A DNA stretch of 64,000 bases from Mesorhizobium sp. M2A.F.Ca.ET.046.03.2.1 (lineage in GTDB: Bacteria; Pseudomonadota; Alphaproteobacteria; Rhizobiales; Rhizobiaceae). The notes below the pieces were generated by a model, which saw only the letters and a program-made list of their open reading frames with translations, was not told the DNA's origin and did not search any database. The DNA lies in contig NZ_CP034449.1 in the NCBI RefSeq assembly GCF_003952425.1, forward strand, positions 186,001 to 250,000, given 5' to 3'. This document shows, one piece after another, positions 43,041 through 52,184 of this stretch (its first letter is position 1; each line of letters opens with the position of its first letter). Both the position numbers and the translations under genes were made by a program.

Positions 43041-43099
43041 CCGAGAAATGGAGCATGATGTCGTCCGAAAACCGCAGCACATTTCTCGGCGTCATGCTC
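43041..43099. repeat. interspersed palindromic element, family A, copy 2
   Basis: GAGCATGATG (43051) and GTCATGCTC (to 43099) form the outer dyad, with TCGTCCGAAAACCGC inside as in copy 1. In this copy an additional perfect pair, CCGAGAAATG and CATTTCTCGG, brackets the left arm and inner loop. It lies in the gap between the surA-like gene and pdxA. Confidence 0.82.
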
Positions 43100-43137
43100 T
43101 GAGCGACAAGCATGCGATACCGCAGTCAGCCCACCCA

Positions 43138-44181
43138 ATGAGCCCGCGCAAGACCGATGCGCCGCTGGCGCTCAGTGTCGGCGACCCTTCGGGCATCGGA
43201 CCCGAGATCGCCATCGCCGCCTGGCAGGCGGGCGACAGCGCCGGGGTGCCGCCCTTCTATCTGCTGGCCGACCCGGCCCTGATCAAAGCCCGCGCCCGTC
43301 TTGTCGGCGCGAATGTGACGGTTGTCGAGACCTTACCCGGACAGGCCGCGCCTCATTTTGCCCGTGTGCTCCCCGTCGTGCCGCTCCATGCGCGCCATGT
43401 CGACACCCCGGGAGAGCCGGATCCGGCCAATGCCGCCGGCACCATCGAGGCGATCGACCGGGCAGTCGCCGACTGTCTCGCCGGCAGCGCCGCCGCGGTG
43501 GTCACCTGTCCGATCGCCAAGAAGCCGCTTTACGATGCGGGATTCGGCTTTCCCGGCCACACCGAATATCTGGCGCATCTGGCTTCGCGCCACACCGGCA
43601 AGGAGGTCACGCCGGTGATGCTGCTGGCCGGACCCGATCTGCGCACCGTTCCGGTGACCATCCATATCCCCCTGGCCGAAGTGCCGAAGGTGCTCACCAC
43701 GGAGCTGATCGTCGCCGTCGCGCGCATCACCGCCGCCGATCTCAAGAGCCGCTTCGGCATCGCGCGGCCGCGGCTTGCGATCGCCGGGCTCAACCCGCAT
43801 GCCGGCGAAGGCGGCGCCATGGGCCAGGAGGATGCCGCAATCGTCGCCCCGGCCGTCGAGACGCTGAAGGCGGAAGGCATCGATGCGGTTGGGCCGCTGC
43901 CGGCCGACACGATGTTTCATCCACGCGCGCGCGCCACCTATGATGCGGCGCTGTGCATGTATCACGACCAGGCGCTGATTCCGGCCAAGACCTTGGCCTT
44001 CGACGAGGCGGTCAATGTGACGCTGGGCCTGCCCTTCATCCGCACCTCGCCGGATCACGGCACCGCCTTCGATATCGCCGGCAGGGGCATTGCCCGCGCC
44101 GAGAGCCTGATCGCGGCGCTCAGGCTGGCGCGCCGGCTGGCCGACAGCGATCCAAGCCGCGGCCGCGTGAGGACGCCTTGA
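43138..44181 (+). CDS. pdxA: 4-hydroxythreonine-4-phosphate dehydrogenase
   Basis: 347 residues of PdxA, which oxidises 4-phosphohydroxy-L-threonine in vitamin B6 synthesis. The N-terminal [15 protein letters not shown] is the family signature, [10 protein letters not shown] and NPHAGEGG follow, and the metal-binding [11 protein letters not shown] lies near residue 275. The ATG at 43138 begins the conserved part; frames upstream run through the repeat. A four-base overlap is possible with a TTG of rsmA. Confidence 0.94.
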   Translation: MSPRKTDAPLALSVGDPSGIGPEIAIAAWQAGDSAGVPPFYLLADPALIKARARLVGANVTVVETLPGQAAPHFARVLPVVPLHARHVDTPGEPDPANAAGTIEAIDRAVADCLAGSAAAVVTCPIAKKPLYDAGFGFPGHTEYLAHLASRHTGKEVTPVMLLAGPDLRTVPVTIHIPLAEVPKVLTTELIVAVARITAADLKSRFGIARPRLAIAGLNPHAGEGGAMGQEDAAIVAPAVETLKAEGIDAVGPLPADTMFHPRARATYDAALCMYHDQALIPAKTLAFDEAVNVTLGLPFIRTSPDHGTAFDIAGRGIARAESLIAALRLARRLADSDPSRGRVRTP

Positions 44182-44189
44182 ACGAGCGC

Positions 44190-45023
44190 ATGACGATCGA
44201 CGGGTTGCCACCGTTGCGCGCGGTGATCGAGCGGCATGGACTCCAGGCCAAGAAGGCGCTCGGGCAGAATTTCCTGCTCGACCTCAACCTGACAAGCAAG
44301 ATCGCCCGCGCCGCCGGCGATCTCAGCGAGGCGACCGTGATCGAGGTCGGTCCCGGCCCGGGCGGGCTGACGCGGGCGCTGCTGTTCAACGGCGCGCGGC
44401 GCGTGATCGCCATCGAGCGCGACGAGCGCTGCCTCGAAGCGCTGGCTGAGGTTTCCAGCCACTATCCCGGTCGCCTGGAGGTCATTCCCGGCGATGCGCT
44501 GAAAACGGATTTTGCCGCGCTTGCCGGTACGGCGAATGGCGGGCCGGTGAAGATCGCCGCCAACCTGCCCTACAATATCGGCACCGAGCTTCTGATCCGC
44601 TGGCTGACGGTCAACGACTGGCCGCCCTTCTACCAGTCGATGACGCTGATGTTCCAGCGCGAGGTGGCGGAGCGCATCACGGCGGGTCCAGCCAGCGACG
44701 CCTATGGCCGGCTCGGCGTACTGGCCGGCTGGCGCACCGAGGCGAGGATCGCCTTCGACGTGCCGCCGCAGGCTTTCACGCCGCCGCCCAAGGTCACCTC
44801 CTCCGTCGTGCATCTGGTGCCGCGCCCGTCTCCCCTGCCCGTCGACGGCAAGAAGCTCGGCCGTGTCACCGAGGCGGCCTTCGGCCAGCGCCGCAAGATG
44901 CTGAGGCAAAGCGTGAAGAGCCTGGGCGGCGAGGCTTTGCTGACACGGGCCGGCATCGACCCGACGCGGCGGGCGGAAACGCTGAGCGTGGAAGAGTTTG
45001 TCCGGCTGACGAACGCCGTTTGA
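44190..45023 (+). CDS. rsmA: 16S rRNA dimethyladenosine transferase
   Basis: 277 residues of RsmA/KsgA, which dimethylates A1518 and A1519 of 16S r[14 protein letters not shown] near residue 23, the SAM loop [10 protein letters not shown] near residue 52 and the catalytic NLPYNIGT near residue 125 are all intact. The ATG at 44190 gives the usual rhizobial start [10 protein letters not shown]; a TTG at 44178 overlapping the pdxA stop codon is the alternative. Confidence 0.95.
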   Translation: MTIDGLPPLRAVIERHGLQAKKALGQNFLLDLNLTSKIARAAGDLSEATVIEVGPGPGGLTRALLFNGARRVIAIERDERCLEALAEVSSHYPGRLEVIPGDALKTDFAALAGTANGGPVKIAANLPYNIGTELLIRWLTVNDWPPFYQSMTLMFQREVAERITAGPASDAYGRLGVLAGWRTEARIAFDVPPQAFTPPPKVTSSVVHLVPRPSPLPVDGKKLGRVTEAAFGQRRKMLRQSVKSLGGEALLTRAGIDPTRRAETLSVEEFVRLTNAV

Positions 45024-45160
45024 CCGCCGACGCCACCACTGGAACCCACATTCCCGACGATCAAGCCAATGCGCATTTTGCCGCGAGACGGCAGGCGGCG
45101 GGTGGCAAGTGAGGGTCGTCTGACTGACCTTTGCGCTTCGCGAGCCGCCACAGGCCGGCG

Positions 45161-45219
45161 CTGCCCCTCATCCGGCCCTTTGGGCCACCTTCTCCCCGTA
45201 AAACGGGGAGAAGGAAAGG
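45161..45219. repeat. interspersed palindromic element, family C, copy 3
   Basis: CCCCTCATCCGG, GGCCCTTTGGGCC and the hairpin CCTTCTCCCCG / CGGGGAGAAGG. It is a diverged relative of the pair at 2717-2908. It sits between the convergent rsmA and gmk genes, where its hairpin may end both transcripts. Confidence 0.78.
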
Positions 45220-45223
45220 CTGC

Positions 45224-45898
45224 CTACTCCGTCTTCTCGTCCAGCAATCCCGAGATGAAGTCGAACAGGCCAGGCCGCCTGTCGCGGCGCAGACGCTCGG
45301 CAGCAACGATGGCGCGGACCTCGGCGAAGGCGCGGTCGAGATCGTCGTTGACGATGACGAAGTCGTATTCTTTCCAATGCTCGATCTCCAGGCGAGCGTT
45401 CTTCAGCCTGGTCTCGATGACGGATTCCTGGTCCTCGGCGCGTCGCTTCAGGCGCGCCTTCAATTCCTTCATCGACGGCGGCAGGATGAAGATCGAGACG
45501 ATGTCGGCGCGCATCTTCTCCTTGAGCTGCTGGGCGCCCTGCCAGTCGATGTCGAACAGCATGTCGCGGCCTTCGGCCAGCGCGATTTCCGCCGGCTCGC
45601 GCGGCGTCGCATAGCAATTGCCGTGCACCTCGGCCCATTCGAGCAGCGCGTCGGAATCGCGCAGCCGCTCGAAGTCGCGCATGGAGCGGAAATGATAGTG
45701 GACGCCTTCGATCTCCGAACCGCGGCGAGGCCTTGTCGTGACGGAGACCGAAAGCTCGAGGCTTGGATCGCTCTCCAGAAGGTTGCGCGCGATCGTCGAC
45801 TTGCCGGCGCCCGACGGCGACGACAGCACCAGCATCAATCCGCGGCGGCGGATCCGGGATCCCAGATCCCTGGCAGCCGTCGGTTCCTTGGCAACCAT
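45224..45898 (-). CDS. gmk: guanylate kinase
   Basis: 224 residues. The P-loop [10 protein letters not shown] lies near residue 24, the GMP-binding segment [21 protein letters not shown] follows (read as [11 protein letters not shown] and HYHF), and [12 protein letters not shown] and [10 protein letters not shown] are standard Gmk motifs. It phosphorylates GMP to GDP. The ATG at 45898 gives the normal length; it lies five bases after yicC. Confidence 0.96.
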   Translation of the reverse strand: MVAKEPTAARDLGSRIRRRGLMLVLSSPSGAGKSTIARNLLESDPSLELSVSVTTRPRRGSEIEGVHYHFRSMRDFERLRDSDALLEWAEVHGNCYATPREPAEIALAEGRDMLFDIDWQGAQQLKEKMRADIVSIFILPPSMKELKARLKRRAEDQESVIETRLKNARLEIEHWKEYDFVIVNDDLDRAFAEVRAIVAAERLRRDRRPGLFDFISGLLDEKTE

Positions 45899-45903
45899 TC
45901 CCG

Positions 45904-46794
45904 TCACTCCAGATTCTGGACCTGTTCGCGAAACTGGTCGACCACCGCCTTGAGCTCCAGCCCGATCGCGGTGACCGCGGCGGCGTTCGACTTGGAGCAC
46001 AAGGTATTCGATTCGCGATTGAATTCCTGCGCCAGAAAATCGAGCTTGCGGCCGATCGCACCGCCGCCTTTGAGCAGCGTCCGCGCCGAAGCGACATGCG
46101 TCTTCAGCCGGTCGATCTCCTCGCGGATGTCGGCCTTGGTGGCGAGGAAGGCCGCCTCCTGATGCAGCCGGACGGCATCGAGATTGGCCGAGGCATCCAT
46201 CAACAGGCGTACCTGCTCCGTGATGCGCTCGCGGATTGCCGCCGGCTCCCGCGACGGATCGGCTTCGGCCTTCAGCGTCAACGCCTCGATCGCGTCGATA
46301 TGGCCGGAAAGCAGCGCGCCAAGTGCCGCGCCCTCGCCTTGCCGCGCCTGTTCCAGCCCGGCGAGCGCTGCCTCGAGCGCCGACAGGATCGCGGCGTCAA
46401 GAGCGGCGCGCTCCTCCTCGGTCTCCATCGCCTCGGGAATGTCGAGCACGCCGCGCAGCGAGAGCAGGCCGTCGGCGGTGGCGGGCTCGGTGCCGAACTG
46501 CTCCTGCAAGCGCTTCGCCAGTCCCGCCAGATCCTTGAGGAACGCCTCGTTAACCACCGGCTGGGCTTGCCTGGCAGCAGCGCGGCCGACGGTCAATGTC
46601 GCCTGGAAATTGCCGCGCGCGAAACGCTTCTGAACAGTCTGCCGGACAGAGGTCTCCAGCCGGTCGAAACCCTGCGGCAACCTCAGCCGAACCTCGGCGC
46701 TCTTGCCGTTCACCGATTTCACCTCCCAGGCGATCGAGGTGCCCTCGCTCTCGGCGGCGGACCGCGCGAAACCGGTCATGCTTTGCAGGTTCAT
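45904..46794 (-). CDS. YicC-family endoribonuclease-like protein
   Basis: 296 residues: N-terminal YicC domain starting [12 protein letters not shown], and a C-terminal DUF1732 domain with [10 protein letters not shown] and [21 protein letters not shown] (read in parts). YicC of E. coli is an endoribonuclease; the conserved DFLxQExxREhNT motif is present. The gene is paired with gmk as in most proteobacteria. An ATG 12 bases upstream is possible. Confidence 0.92.
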   Translation of the reverse strand: MNLQSMTGFARSAAESEGTSIAWEVKSVNGKSAEVRLRLPQGFDRLETSVRQTVQKRFARGNFQATLTVGRAAARQAQPVVNEAFLKDLAGLAKRLQEQFGTEPATADGLLSLRGVLDIPEAMETEEERAALDAAILSALEAALAGLEQARQGEGAALGALLSGHIDAIEALTLKAEADPSREPAAIRERITEQVRLLMDASANLDAVRLHQEAAFLATKADIREEIDRLKTHVASARTLLKGGGAIGRKLDFLAQEFNRESNTLCSKSNAAAVTAIGLELKAVVDQFREQVQNLE

Positions 46795-46850
46795 TGTGCC
46801 TGTCATCCCCTGTGGCAGGCCAACGCAAGCGGCCCGGCGCTACACGCCCT

Positions 46851-46952
46851 AGAGCGTTTCACCGTTTCACGGAAACGGCGAACCACTCTATCTCTTTGTT
46901 TTTACGCAATTCCGGACGGAAAACCGCTCACACTTTTCCTGGAATTGCTCTA
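46851..46952. repeat. interspersed element, family B, copy 2 (long form)
   Basis: AGAGCGTTTC, then CCGTTTCACGGAAACGG (a dyad), then GCAATTCCGGACGG...GGAATTGC (a second dyad) ending in CTCT. It is a longer relative of 12236-12292. It occupies the spacer between yicC and mltG. Confidence 0.8.
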
Positions 46953-47028
46953 AAAATCGCCGGACGATCGGCCGGCGCCCCCTCAAAACATGAATATGGC
47001 GTCGCGTCAAAGGACGCGTGCGGCATGC

Positions 47029-48273
47029 TTATTGAGCCGCGTCGCCGCCCGCGTCGCCGTTTTCGCCGCTGTCGCCATTGTCGCCGGCGTCGCCGCCATC
47101 GGGAGCGGCCGGGGCCGTCGTCTGGCCGGAAGCCTTGGCGGCGGCGTCCGCCTGCTTCTTCTGCAGCGTCCGATAGCGGGCGACATTCTGGTTGTGCTCT
47201 TCCAGCGTCGCGGCAAAGACGTGGCCGCCATTGCCGTCGGCAACGAAATAGAGATCGCTGGTCTTCGATGGATTGGCGACCGCTTCGAGCGCCGCGCGGC
47301 CCGGGTTGGCGATCGGCGTCGGCGGCAGGCCCTTGACCAGATAGGTGTTGTAGGGCGTCTGCTTGTCGAGGTCGGACTGATAGATCGGCCGGTCGGCGGG
47401 TTTGCCCTTGCCGCCGAACAGGCCGTAGATGATGGTCGGGTCGGATTGCAGCCGCATGCCCTTGGCCAGCCGGTTGAGGAAGACGGCGGCAACGCGCGAG
47501 CGTTCGTCGCTCCGGCCCGTTTCCTTTTCCACGATCGACGCCAGCGTGACGAAATCATCGATATTGGCGATCGGCAGGTCGGGCGCGCGGTGCGACCAGA
47601 CGTCCTCGACCAGCTTCTTCTGATCGGCGACGAGCTTGTCGACCATCTGCTGGCGGGTGGCGCCGCGGGTGAAGCGCAACGTGTCGGTGGCGATGCTGCC
47701 CTCGGGCGGCAAGGTCGCCGGCATGTCGCCGGTGAGCGCCTCCTGATCGGCCACGCGCTGCAATGCCTGCTCGACCGTCAGCCCTTCGGGAATGGTGAGC
47801 GAGTACATCACCGACTTGCCGCTCTTGAAGAGCTCCATGATGTCGCGCATCGAGGCGCGCGGCTTGATGGCGTATTCACCGGCCTTCAGCGCCGATTCAT
47901 TGCCGGTGGCGCGCACGCCGAGCCGGAAGATGCGGGCATCGTTGATCAGGCTGCGGCGTTCCAGCTGATCGGCGATCTCCTGCACGCCGGTGTTGGGCTT
48001 GATCATGAAGGTGTCGCCATTGGCGGACGGGCCGGGCTCGACGAAAGCCTGCATGCCGAAATAGAGCGCGGCCCCCGAGGCCAGCACGATAAGGATCGCA
48101 ATGGACAGGAAGAAATTCAGGAACACCACGACCTGGCTGCGCGAGGCGCGCGAGCGCTTCGACGGCGGCGGCGTGCCGGCTTCCGGACGCAACGCCTCGG
48201 CCGCGGTCTTCGGCACGATCGGGCCCTTCGCGCCTTGCCGCCCGAATTCCCCGTCGCTCGGATTAGTGTTCAT
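47029..48273 (-). CDS. mltG: endolytic murein transglycosylase MltG
   Basis: 414 residues. A cytoplasmic N-terminus precedes one membrane helix at about 51-72, then a periplasmic LysM-like region and a YceG catalytic domain with the Glu in LASIVEKETGR (near 246) and DPTIIYGL. MltG cuts new glycan strands and sets their length. The last ~40 residues are a Gly/Asp/Asn/Ala-rich tail. The ATG at 48273 fits the family; 21 upstream codons are ignored. It is downstream of fabF on the same strand. Confidence 0.92.
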   Translation of the reverse strand: MNTNPSDGEFGRQGAKGPIVPKTAAEALRPEAGTPPPSKRSRASRSQVVVFLNFFLSIAILIVLASGAALYFGMQAFVEPGPSANGDTFMIKPNTGVQEIADQLERRSLINDARIFRLGVRATGNESALKAGEYAIKPRASMRDIMELFKSGKSVMYSLTIPEGLTVEQALQRVADQEALTGDMPATLPPEGSIATDTLRFTRGATRQQMVDKLVADQKKLVEDVWSHRAPDLPIANIDDFVTLASIVEKETGRSDERSRVAAVFLNRLAKGMRLQSDPTIIYGLFGGKGKPADRPIYQSDLDKQTPYNTYLVKGLPPTPIANPGRAALEAVANPSKTSDLYFVADGNGGHVFAATLEEHNQNVARYRTLQKKQADAAAKASGQTTAPAAPDGGDAGDNGDSGENGDAGGDAAQ

Positions 48274-48431
48274 GACGCCCTGCCGTCTGATCTTGCAACG
48301 AATCCCCCGGCGCAAGGCTAGGGGCGAATTTGGCAAAAATGACGGCAGTTGGCGGACTGCCGATTAGCTGTCTGTCTCGGAGCAATGCCGGGTGGAACCG
48401 TGCACTCCTCCCGGGGCCGCTCCGGTGCTGC

Positions 48432-49694
48432 TCAGCCGTTGTAACGCTGGAACACGAGCGAGGCGTTGGTGCCGCCGAAACCGAAGGAATTCGACAGCGC
48501 GACGTCGATCTGGCGCTGGCGCGGCTTGTTCGGCACGAGATCGATCGCCGTCTCGCGTTCCGGATTGTCGAGATTGATGGTAGCGGGAGCGATGTTGTCG
48601 CGGATGGCAAGGATCGAGAAGATCGCTTCCGCGGCGCCCGCGGCGCCCAGCAGATGGCCGACCGACGACTTGGTCGACGACATCGAGATCTTCGAGGCGG
48701 CATTGCCGACCAGGCGCTCGACCGCGCCAAGCTCGATCGTGTCGGCCATGGTCGAAGTGCCATGGGCATTGATGTAGTCGACATCGGCCGGGGAAAGCTT
48801 TGCCCGGTTCAGCGCCGCCGTCATGCAGCGGAAGGCGCCGTCGCCGTCCTCGGCTGGAGCGGTGATGTGGTAGGCGTCGCCGGTTAGTCCGTAGCCGGTG
48901 ACTTCGGCATAGATCTTGGCGCCGCGCGCCTTTGCGTGCTCGAGCTCTTCCAGCACGACGACGCCGGCGCCCTCGCCCATGACGAAGCCGTCACGGTCGC
49001 GGTCATAGGGACGCGAAGCGGTCTCAGGCGCATCGTTGCGGTCGGTGGAGAGCGCGCGGCAGGCGGCGAAGCCCGCGATCGACAGCCGGGTGACCGGCGC
49101 CTCGGCGCCGCCCGCCACCATGACGTCGGCATCGCCCCACATGATCAGCCGAGCCGCGTCGCCGATGGCGTGCGCGCCGGTCGAGCAGGCGGTGACGACC
49201 GCGTGGTTCGGGCCTTTCAGGCCGTGACGGATGGAGACCTGGCCAGAGACCAGATTGATGATCTGCCCGGGAATGAAGAACGGGCTGATGCGGCGCGGGC
49301 CGCGATCCTTGAGGATCATCGCGTTTTCGGCGATGCCGTCGATGCCGCCTATGCCTGAGCCGATCAGCACGCCGGTGGCGCACTGGTCCACATGCGTCTC
49401 AGGCTTCCAGCCGGAATCGGCCAGCGCCTCGTCGGCGGCCGCGATGCCGTAAAGGATGAAGTCGCCGATCTTGCGCAGTTCCTTAGGCTCGAGCACGGCC
49501 TCCGGATTGAAGGTGCCATTCGAGCCGTCGCCGCGCGGGATGATGTGGGCGATCTTGCAGGCAAGATCGTCCACCTCGAACTCGGTGACGCGGCGGCAGG
49601 CGCTGCGGCCGGAAAGCAATTCCCGCCAGCTATGCTCGACGCCCATGCCAAACGGCGAAAGCAGGCCAAGGCCCGTGACGACGACACGCCTCAT
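48432..49694 (-). CDS. fabF: 3-oxoacyl-ACP synthase II
   Basis: 420 residues of KAS II, the elongating condensing enzyme. The active-site Cys is in VVTACSTGAHAIGDA near residue 170, with His in NAHGTSTM near 311 and His in KSSVGHLLGAAG near 347. It begins with the standard RRVVVTGLGLLSPFG. It follows acpP by 34 bases. Confidence 0.96.
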   Translation of the reverse strand: MRRVVVTGLGLLSPFGMGVEHSWRELLSGRSACRRVTEFEVDDLACKIAHIIPRGDGSNGTFNPEAVLEPKELRKIGDFILYGIAAADEALADSGWKPETHVDQCATGVLIGSGIGGIDGIAENAMILKDRGPRRISPFFIPGQIINLVSGQVSIRHGLKGPNHAVVTACSTGAHAIGDAARLIMWGDADVMVAGGAEAPVTRLSIAGFAACRALSTDRNDAPETASRPYDRDRDGFVMGEGAGVVVLEELEHAKARGAKIYAEVTGYGLTGDAYHITAPAEDGDGAFRCMTAALNRAKLSPADVDYINAHGTSTMADTIELGAVERLVGNAASKISMSSTKSSVGHLLGAAGAAEAIFSILAIRDNIAPATINLDNPERETAIDLVPNKPRQRQIDVALSNSFGFGGTNASLVFQRYNG

Positions 49695-49728
49695 CGCAGG
49701 TCCTCCCCGATTATGCCTGCGAAAGAAC

Positions 49729-49965
49729 TCAGGCCGAGGCCTTGTCGATGTACTTCACGGCGTCGCCGACGGTGAGGATGGTCTCGGCGGCATCGTCCGG
49801 AATCTCGACGCCGAACTCTTCTTCGAACGCCATGACGAGTTCGACCGTGTCGAGGCTGTCCGCGCCCAGGTCGTCGATGAAGCTCGCCTGCTCCGTCACC
49901 TTGTCGGCATCGACGCCGAGATGCTCGATGACGATCTTCTTGACGCGCTCTGCGGTGTCACTCAT
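49729..49965 (-). CDS. acpP: acyl carrier protein
   Basis: 78 residues, acidic, with the phosphopantetheine Ser37 in [11 protein letters not shown] and the usual four-helix length. It carries growing acyl chains for FabF, FabG and FabD, all in the same cluster. About 200 bases separate it from fabG, enough for its own promoter, as is common for acpP. Confidence 0.97.
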   Translation of the reverse strand: MSDTAERVKKIVIEHLGVDADKVTEQASFIDDLGADSLDTVELVMAFEEEFGVEIPDDAAETILTVGDAVKYIDKASA

Positions 49966-50168
49966 TTGGGCAATCCTCGTCTTATGTTTGTCGATCTTCG
50001 TTAGCGGGCGGAATGCCGCTAATCAAGCTGAAAGATGGTCTTGCGGGCAACGCAACGCCGCAGGACCGGTTTTTGCCCGAACCGCCGGGTTGCGGGCCGC
50101 ATTACACGAAAAATGCCGGGCGTCCAAGCCGAAATGGCTGTTTTCACAGGCGTCCGGGGCTTGGCCGG

Positions 50169-50906
50169 TCAGATCATTGCCATGCCGCCATTCACGTGAA
50201 TGGTCTGGCCGGTGACATAAGCCGCCTCATTGGAAGCGAGGTAGGCAACCGCGGACGCGACCTCGGCGCTGGTGCCCATGCGCCTTGTCGGGATGGCGGC
50301 CATGATCATCTCTTTCTGCTTGTCGTTGAGCTTGTCGGTCATGGCCGATTCGATGAAGCCCGGGGCGACGCAGTTGACGGTGATGTTGCGGGTGGCGATC
50401 TCCTGCGCCAGCGATTTGGAAAAGCCAATCATGCCGGCCTTGGAGGCGCAATAATTGGTCTGGCCGGGATTGCCGGTGACGCCGACCACGGAGGTGATGT
50501 TGATGATGCGGCCATGGCGGCGGCGCATCATCGGATGGGTCAACTCGCGGGTCAGCCGGAACACGGCGGTAAGGTTCACCTCGATCACGCTGTCCCAGTC
50601 GGCGTCCGACATGCGCATGAACAGGCCGTCCTTGGTGATGCCGGCATTGTTGACCAGGATATCCACGCCTTCGAGATCCGCCTCCGCCTTCTGGCCGAGC
50701 GCCTTCACCGCGTCGCGGTCGGTCAAATCCGCCGGAAACAGCTTTACGCGGTCGCCAAGCTCGCCTGCCAACGCTTCCAGCTTCTCCACGCGCGTGCCGT
50801 GCAGGCCGACGATGGCGCCCTGGCTGTGCAGCACCCTGGCGATCGCCTCGCCGATGCCTCCCGATGCGCCGGTGACGAGCGCCTTGCGGCCGGTCAGTTC
50901 GAACAT
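50169..50906 (-). CDS. fabG: 3-oxoacyl-ACP reductase
   Basis: 245 residues. The NADPH loop TGASGGIGEAIA is near residue 13, NNAGITKDGL near 85, and the catalytic Ser, Tyr and Lys are in NITSVVG and YCASKAG (Tyr about 150). It reduces the 3-ketoacyl-ACP made by FabF. It lies 60 bases after fabD on the same strand. Confidence 0.96.
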   Translation of the reverse strand: MFELTGRKALVTGASGGIGEAIARVLHSQGAIVGLHGTRVEKLEALAGELGDRVKLFPADLTDRDAVKALGQKAEADLEGVDILVNNAGITKDGLFMRMSDADWDSVIEVNLTAVFRLTRELTHPMMRRRHGRIINITSVVGVTGNPGQTNYCASKAGMIGFSKSLAQEIATRNITVNCVAPGFIESAMTDKLNDKQKEMIMAAIPTRRMGTSAEVASAVAYLASNEAAYVTGQTIHVNGGMAMI

Positions 50907-50966
50907 TTTTCTCTCCTGATCTCAGAGGGGCACCCTTGGCACAGGTGCCGTCAAATCGCCAGCCTG

Positions 50967-51908
50967 TCAGGCGAGCGCCGCCAGCGCCGCCTCTACCTCC
51001 GCCGCCGTGCCGATGGCACCGGTGGCGATGTCGCGGTTGATGCGGCGCGCCAGGCCCGACAGCACCTTGCCGGCGCCGACCTCGTAAAGCGTGGCGACAC
51101 CATTGGCGCCGAACCATTCCACCGTCTCGCGCCAGCGCACGCGGCCGGTCACCTGGTGGACCAGCCGGCGGGCGATCTCGTCCGGGTCGCTGGTCGGCGT
51201 CACCGTCACGTTCGAGACGACCGGGACCACCGGCGCCTGCTTTTCCACGCTCGCCAGCGCCTCGCGCATGATGTCGGCCGCCGGCGCCATCAACGCCGAG
51301 TGGAAGGGGGCCGAAACCTGCAGCATCAGCGCCCGCTTGGCGCCCTTTTCGGTGCACAGCTTCGCCGCCAGCTCGACCGCCGCTTTGGCGCCTGAAATCA
51401 CTAGCTGGCCGCCGCCATTGTCGTTGGCAACCTGGCAGACGGAGCTTTTGGCCGCTTCCGCGCAGGCCGCTGCGACATCGGCTTGCTCCAGCCCGATGAT
51501 GGCCGCCATGCCGCCCTCGCCGGCGGGTACCGCCGCCTGCATGGCGTTGCCACGGGTGCGCAGCAGCTTCGCAGCATCGCCGACCGAAACGAAGCCGGCC
51601 GCGGCAAGCGCGGAATATTCGCCCAGCGAATGGCCCGCCACATAGGCCACCTTGTCCTTCAGCGAGAAGCCGCGCGCTTCGAGCGCCCGCATCGCCGCCA
51701 GCGACACCGCCATCAGCGCCGGCTGGGCGTTGGCGGTCAGCGTCAGCGTCTCTTCCGGGCCTTCCCAGATCAGTTTCGTCAGGTTTTCGCCGAGCGCGGC
51801 GTCCACTTCCTCGAAGGCGCGGCGCGCTTCCGGGAATTGATCGGCGAGGTCCTTGCCCATGCCGACGGCCTGGCTGCCCTGTCCCGGAAAGGTGAATGCG
51901 ACGGCCAT
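50967..51908 (-). CDS. fabD: malonyl-CoA:ACP transacylase
   Basis: 313 residues. FPGQGSQAVGMG at 6-17 gives the oxyanion-hole Gln, GHSLGEYSAL near residue 92 holds the catalytic Ser, and APFHSALM near 200 the catalytic His. It loads malonate on AcpP. The ATG at 51908 begins the fold; 19 codons upstream are not conserved in the family. Confidence 0.96.
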   Translation of the reverse strand: MAVAFTFPGQGSQAVGMGKDLADQFPEARRAFEEVDAALGENLTKLIWEGPEETLTLTANAQPALMAVSLAAMRALEARGFSLKDKVAYVAGHSLGEYSALAAAGFVSVGDAAKLLRTRGNAMQAAVPAGEGGMAAIIGLEQADVAAACAEAAKSSVCQVANDNGGGQLVISGAKAAVELAAKLCTEKGAKRALMLQVSAPFHSALMAPAADIMREALASVEKQAPVVPVVSNVTVTPTSDPDEIARRLVHQVTGRVRWRETVEWFGANGVATLYEVGAGKVLSGLARRINRDIATGAIGTAAEVEAALAALA

Positions 51909-52184
51909 TTTTGGTGTCTCCAGAGCCTGATTTTTCCCTGCCTCTGGCGCAAGGCGCACAGCCAAGTCAAGCCCGCGGGCATCCCTTTAACCCGTCTTTC
52001 AGCCGGAAAACCCGACTGACTCCCTGTTCCAAAAGGCTTTTTGGCGATCACACCTGATGAAAACCGCTCACGTTTACTTTGCTGGCTCTTCTTATTTCCG
52101 CCACAGGCGCTAGCTTTGCGTGACATTTTGATGACAGAGCCGTGACGTGCGTGGAAGGCGTGTTGCGTGGCCGGGGGAAGTAGA
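51909..52184. other. divergent spacer between fabD and the LtaS-like gene
   Basis: 276 bases, probably with the fabD-fabG promoter. No operator or RNA motif was recognised; FabR/FadR-like sites were looked for and not seen. Confidence 0.4.
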
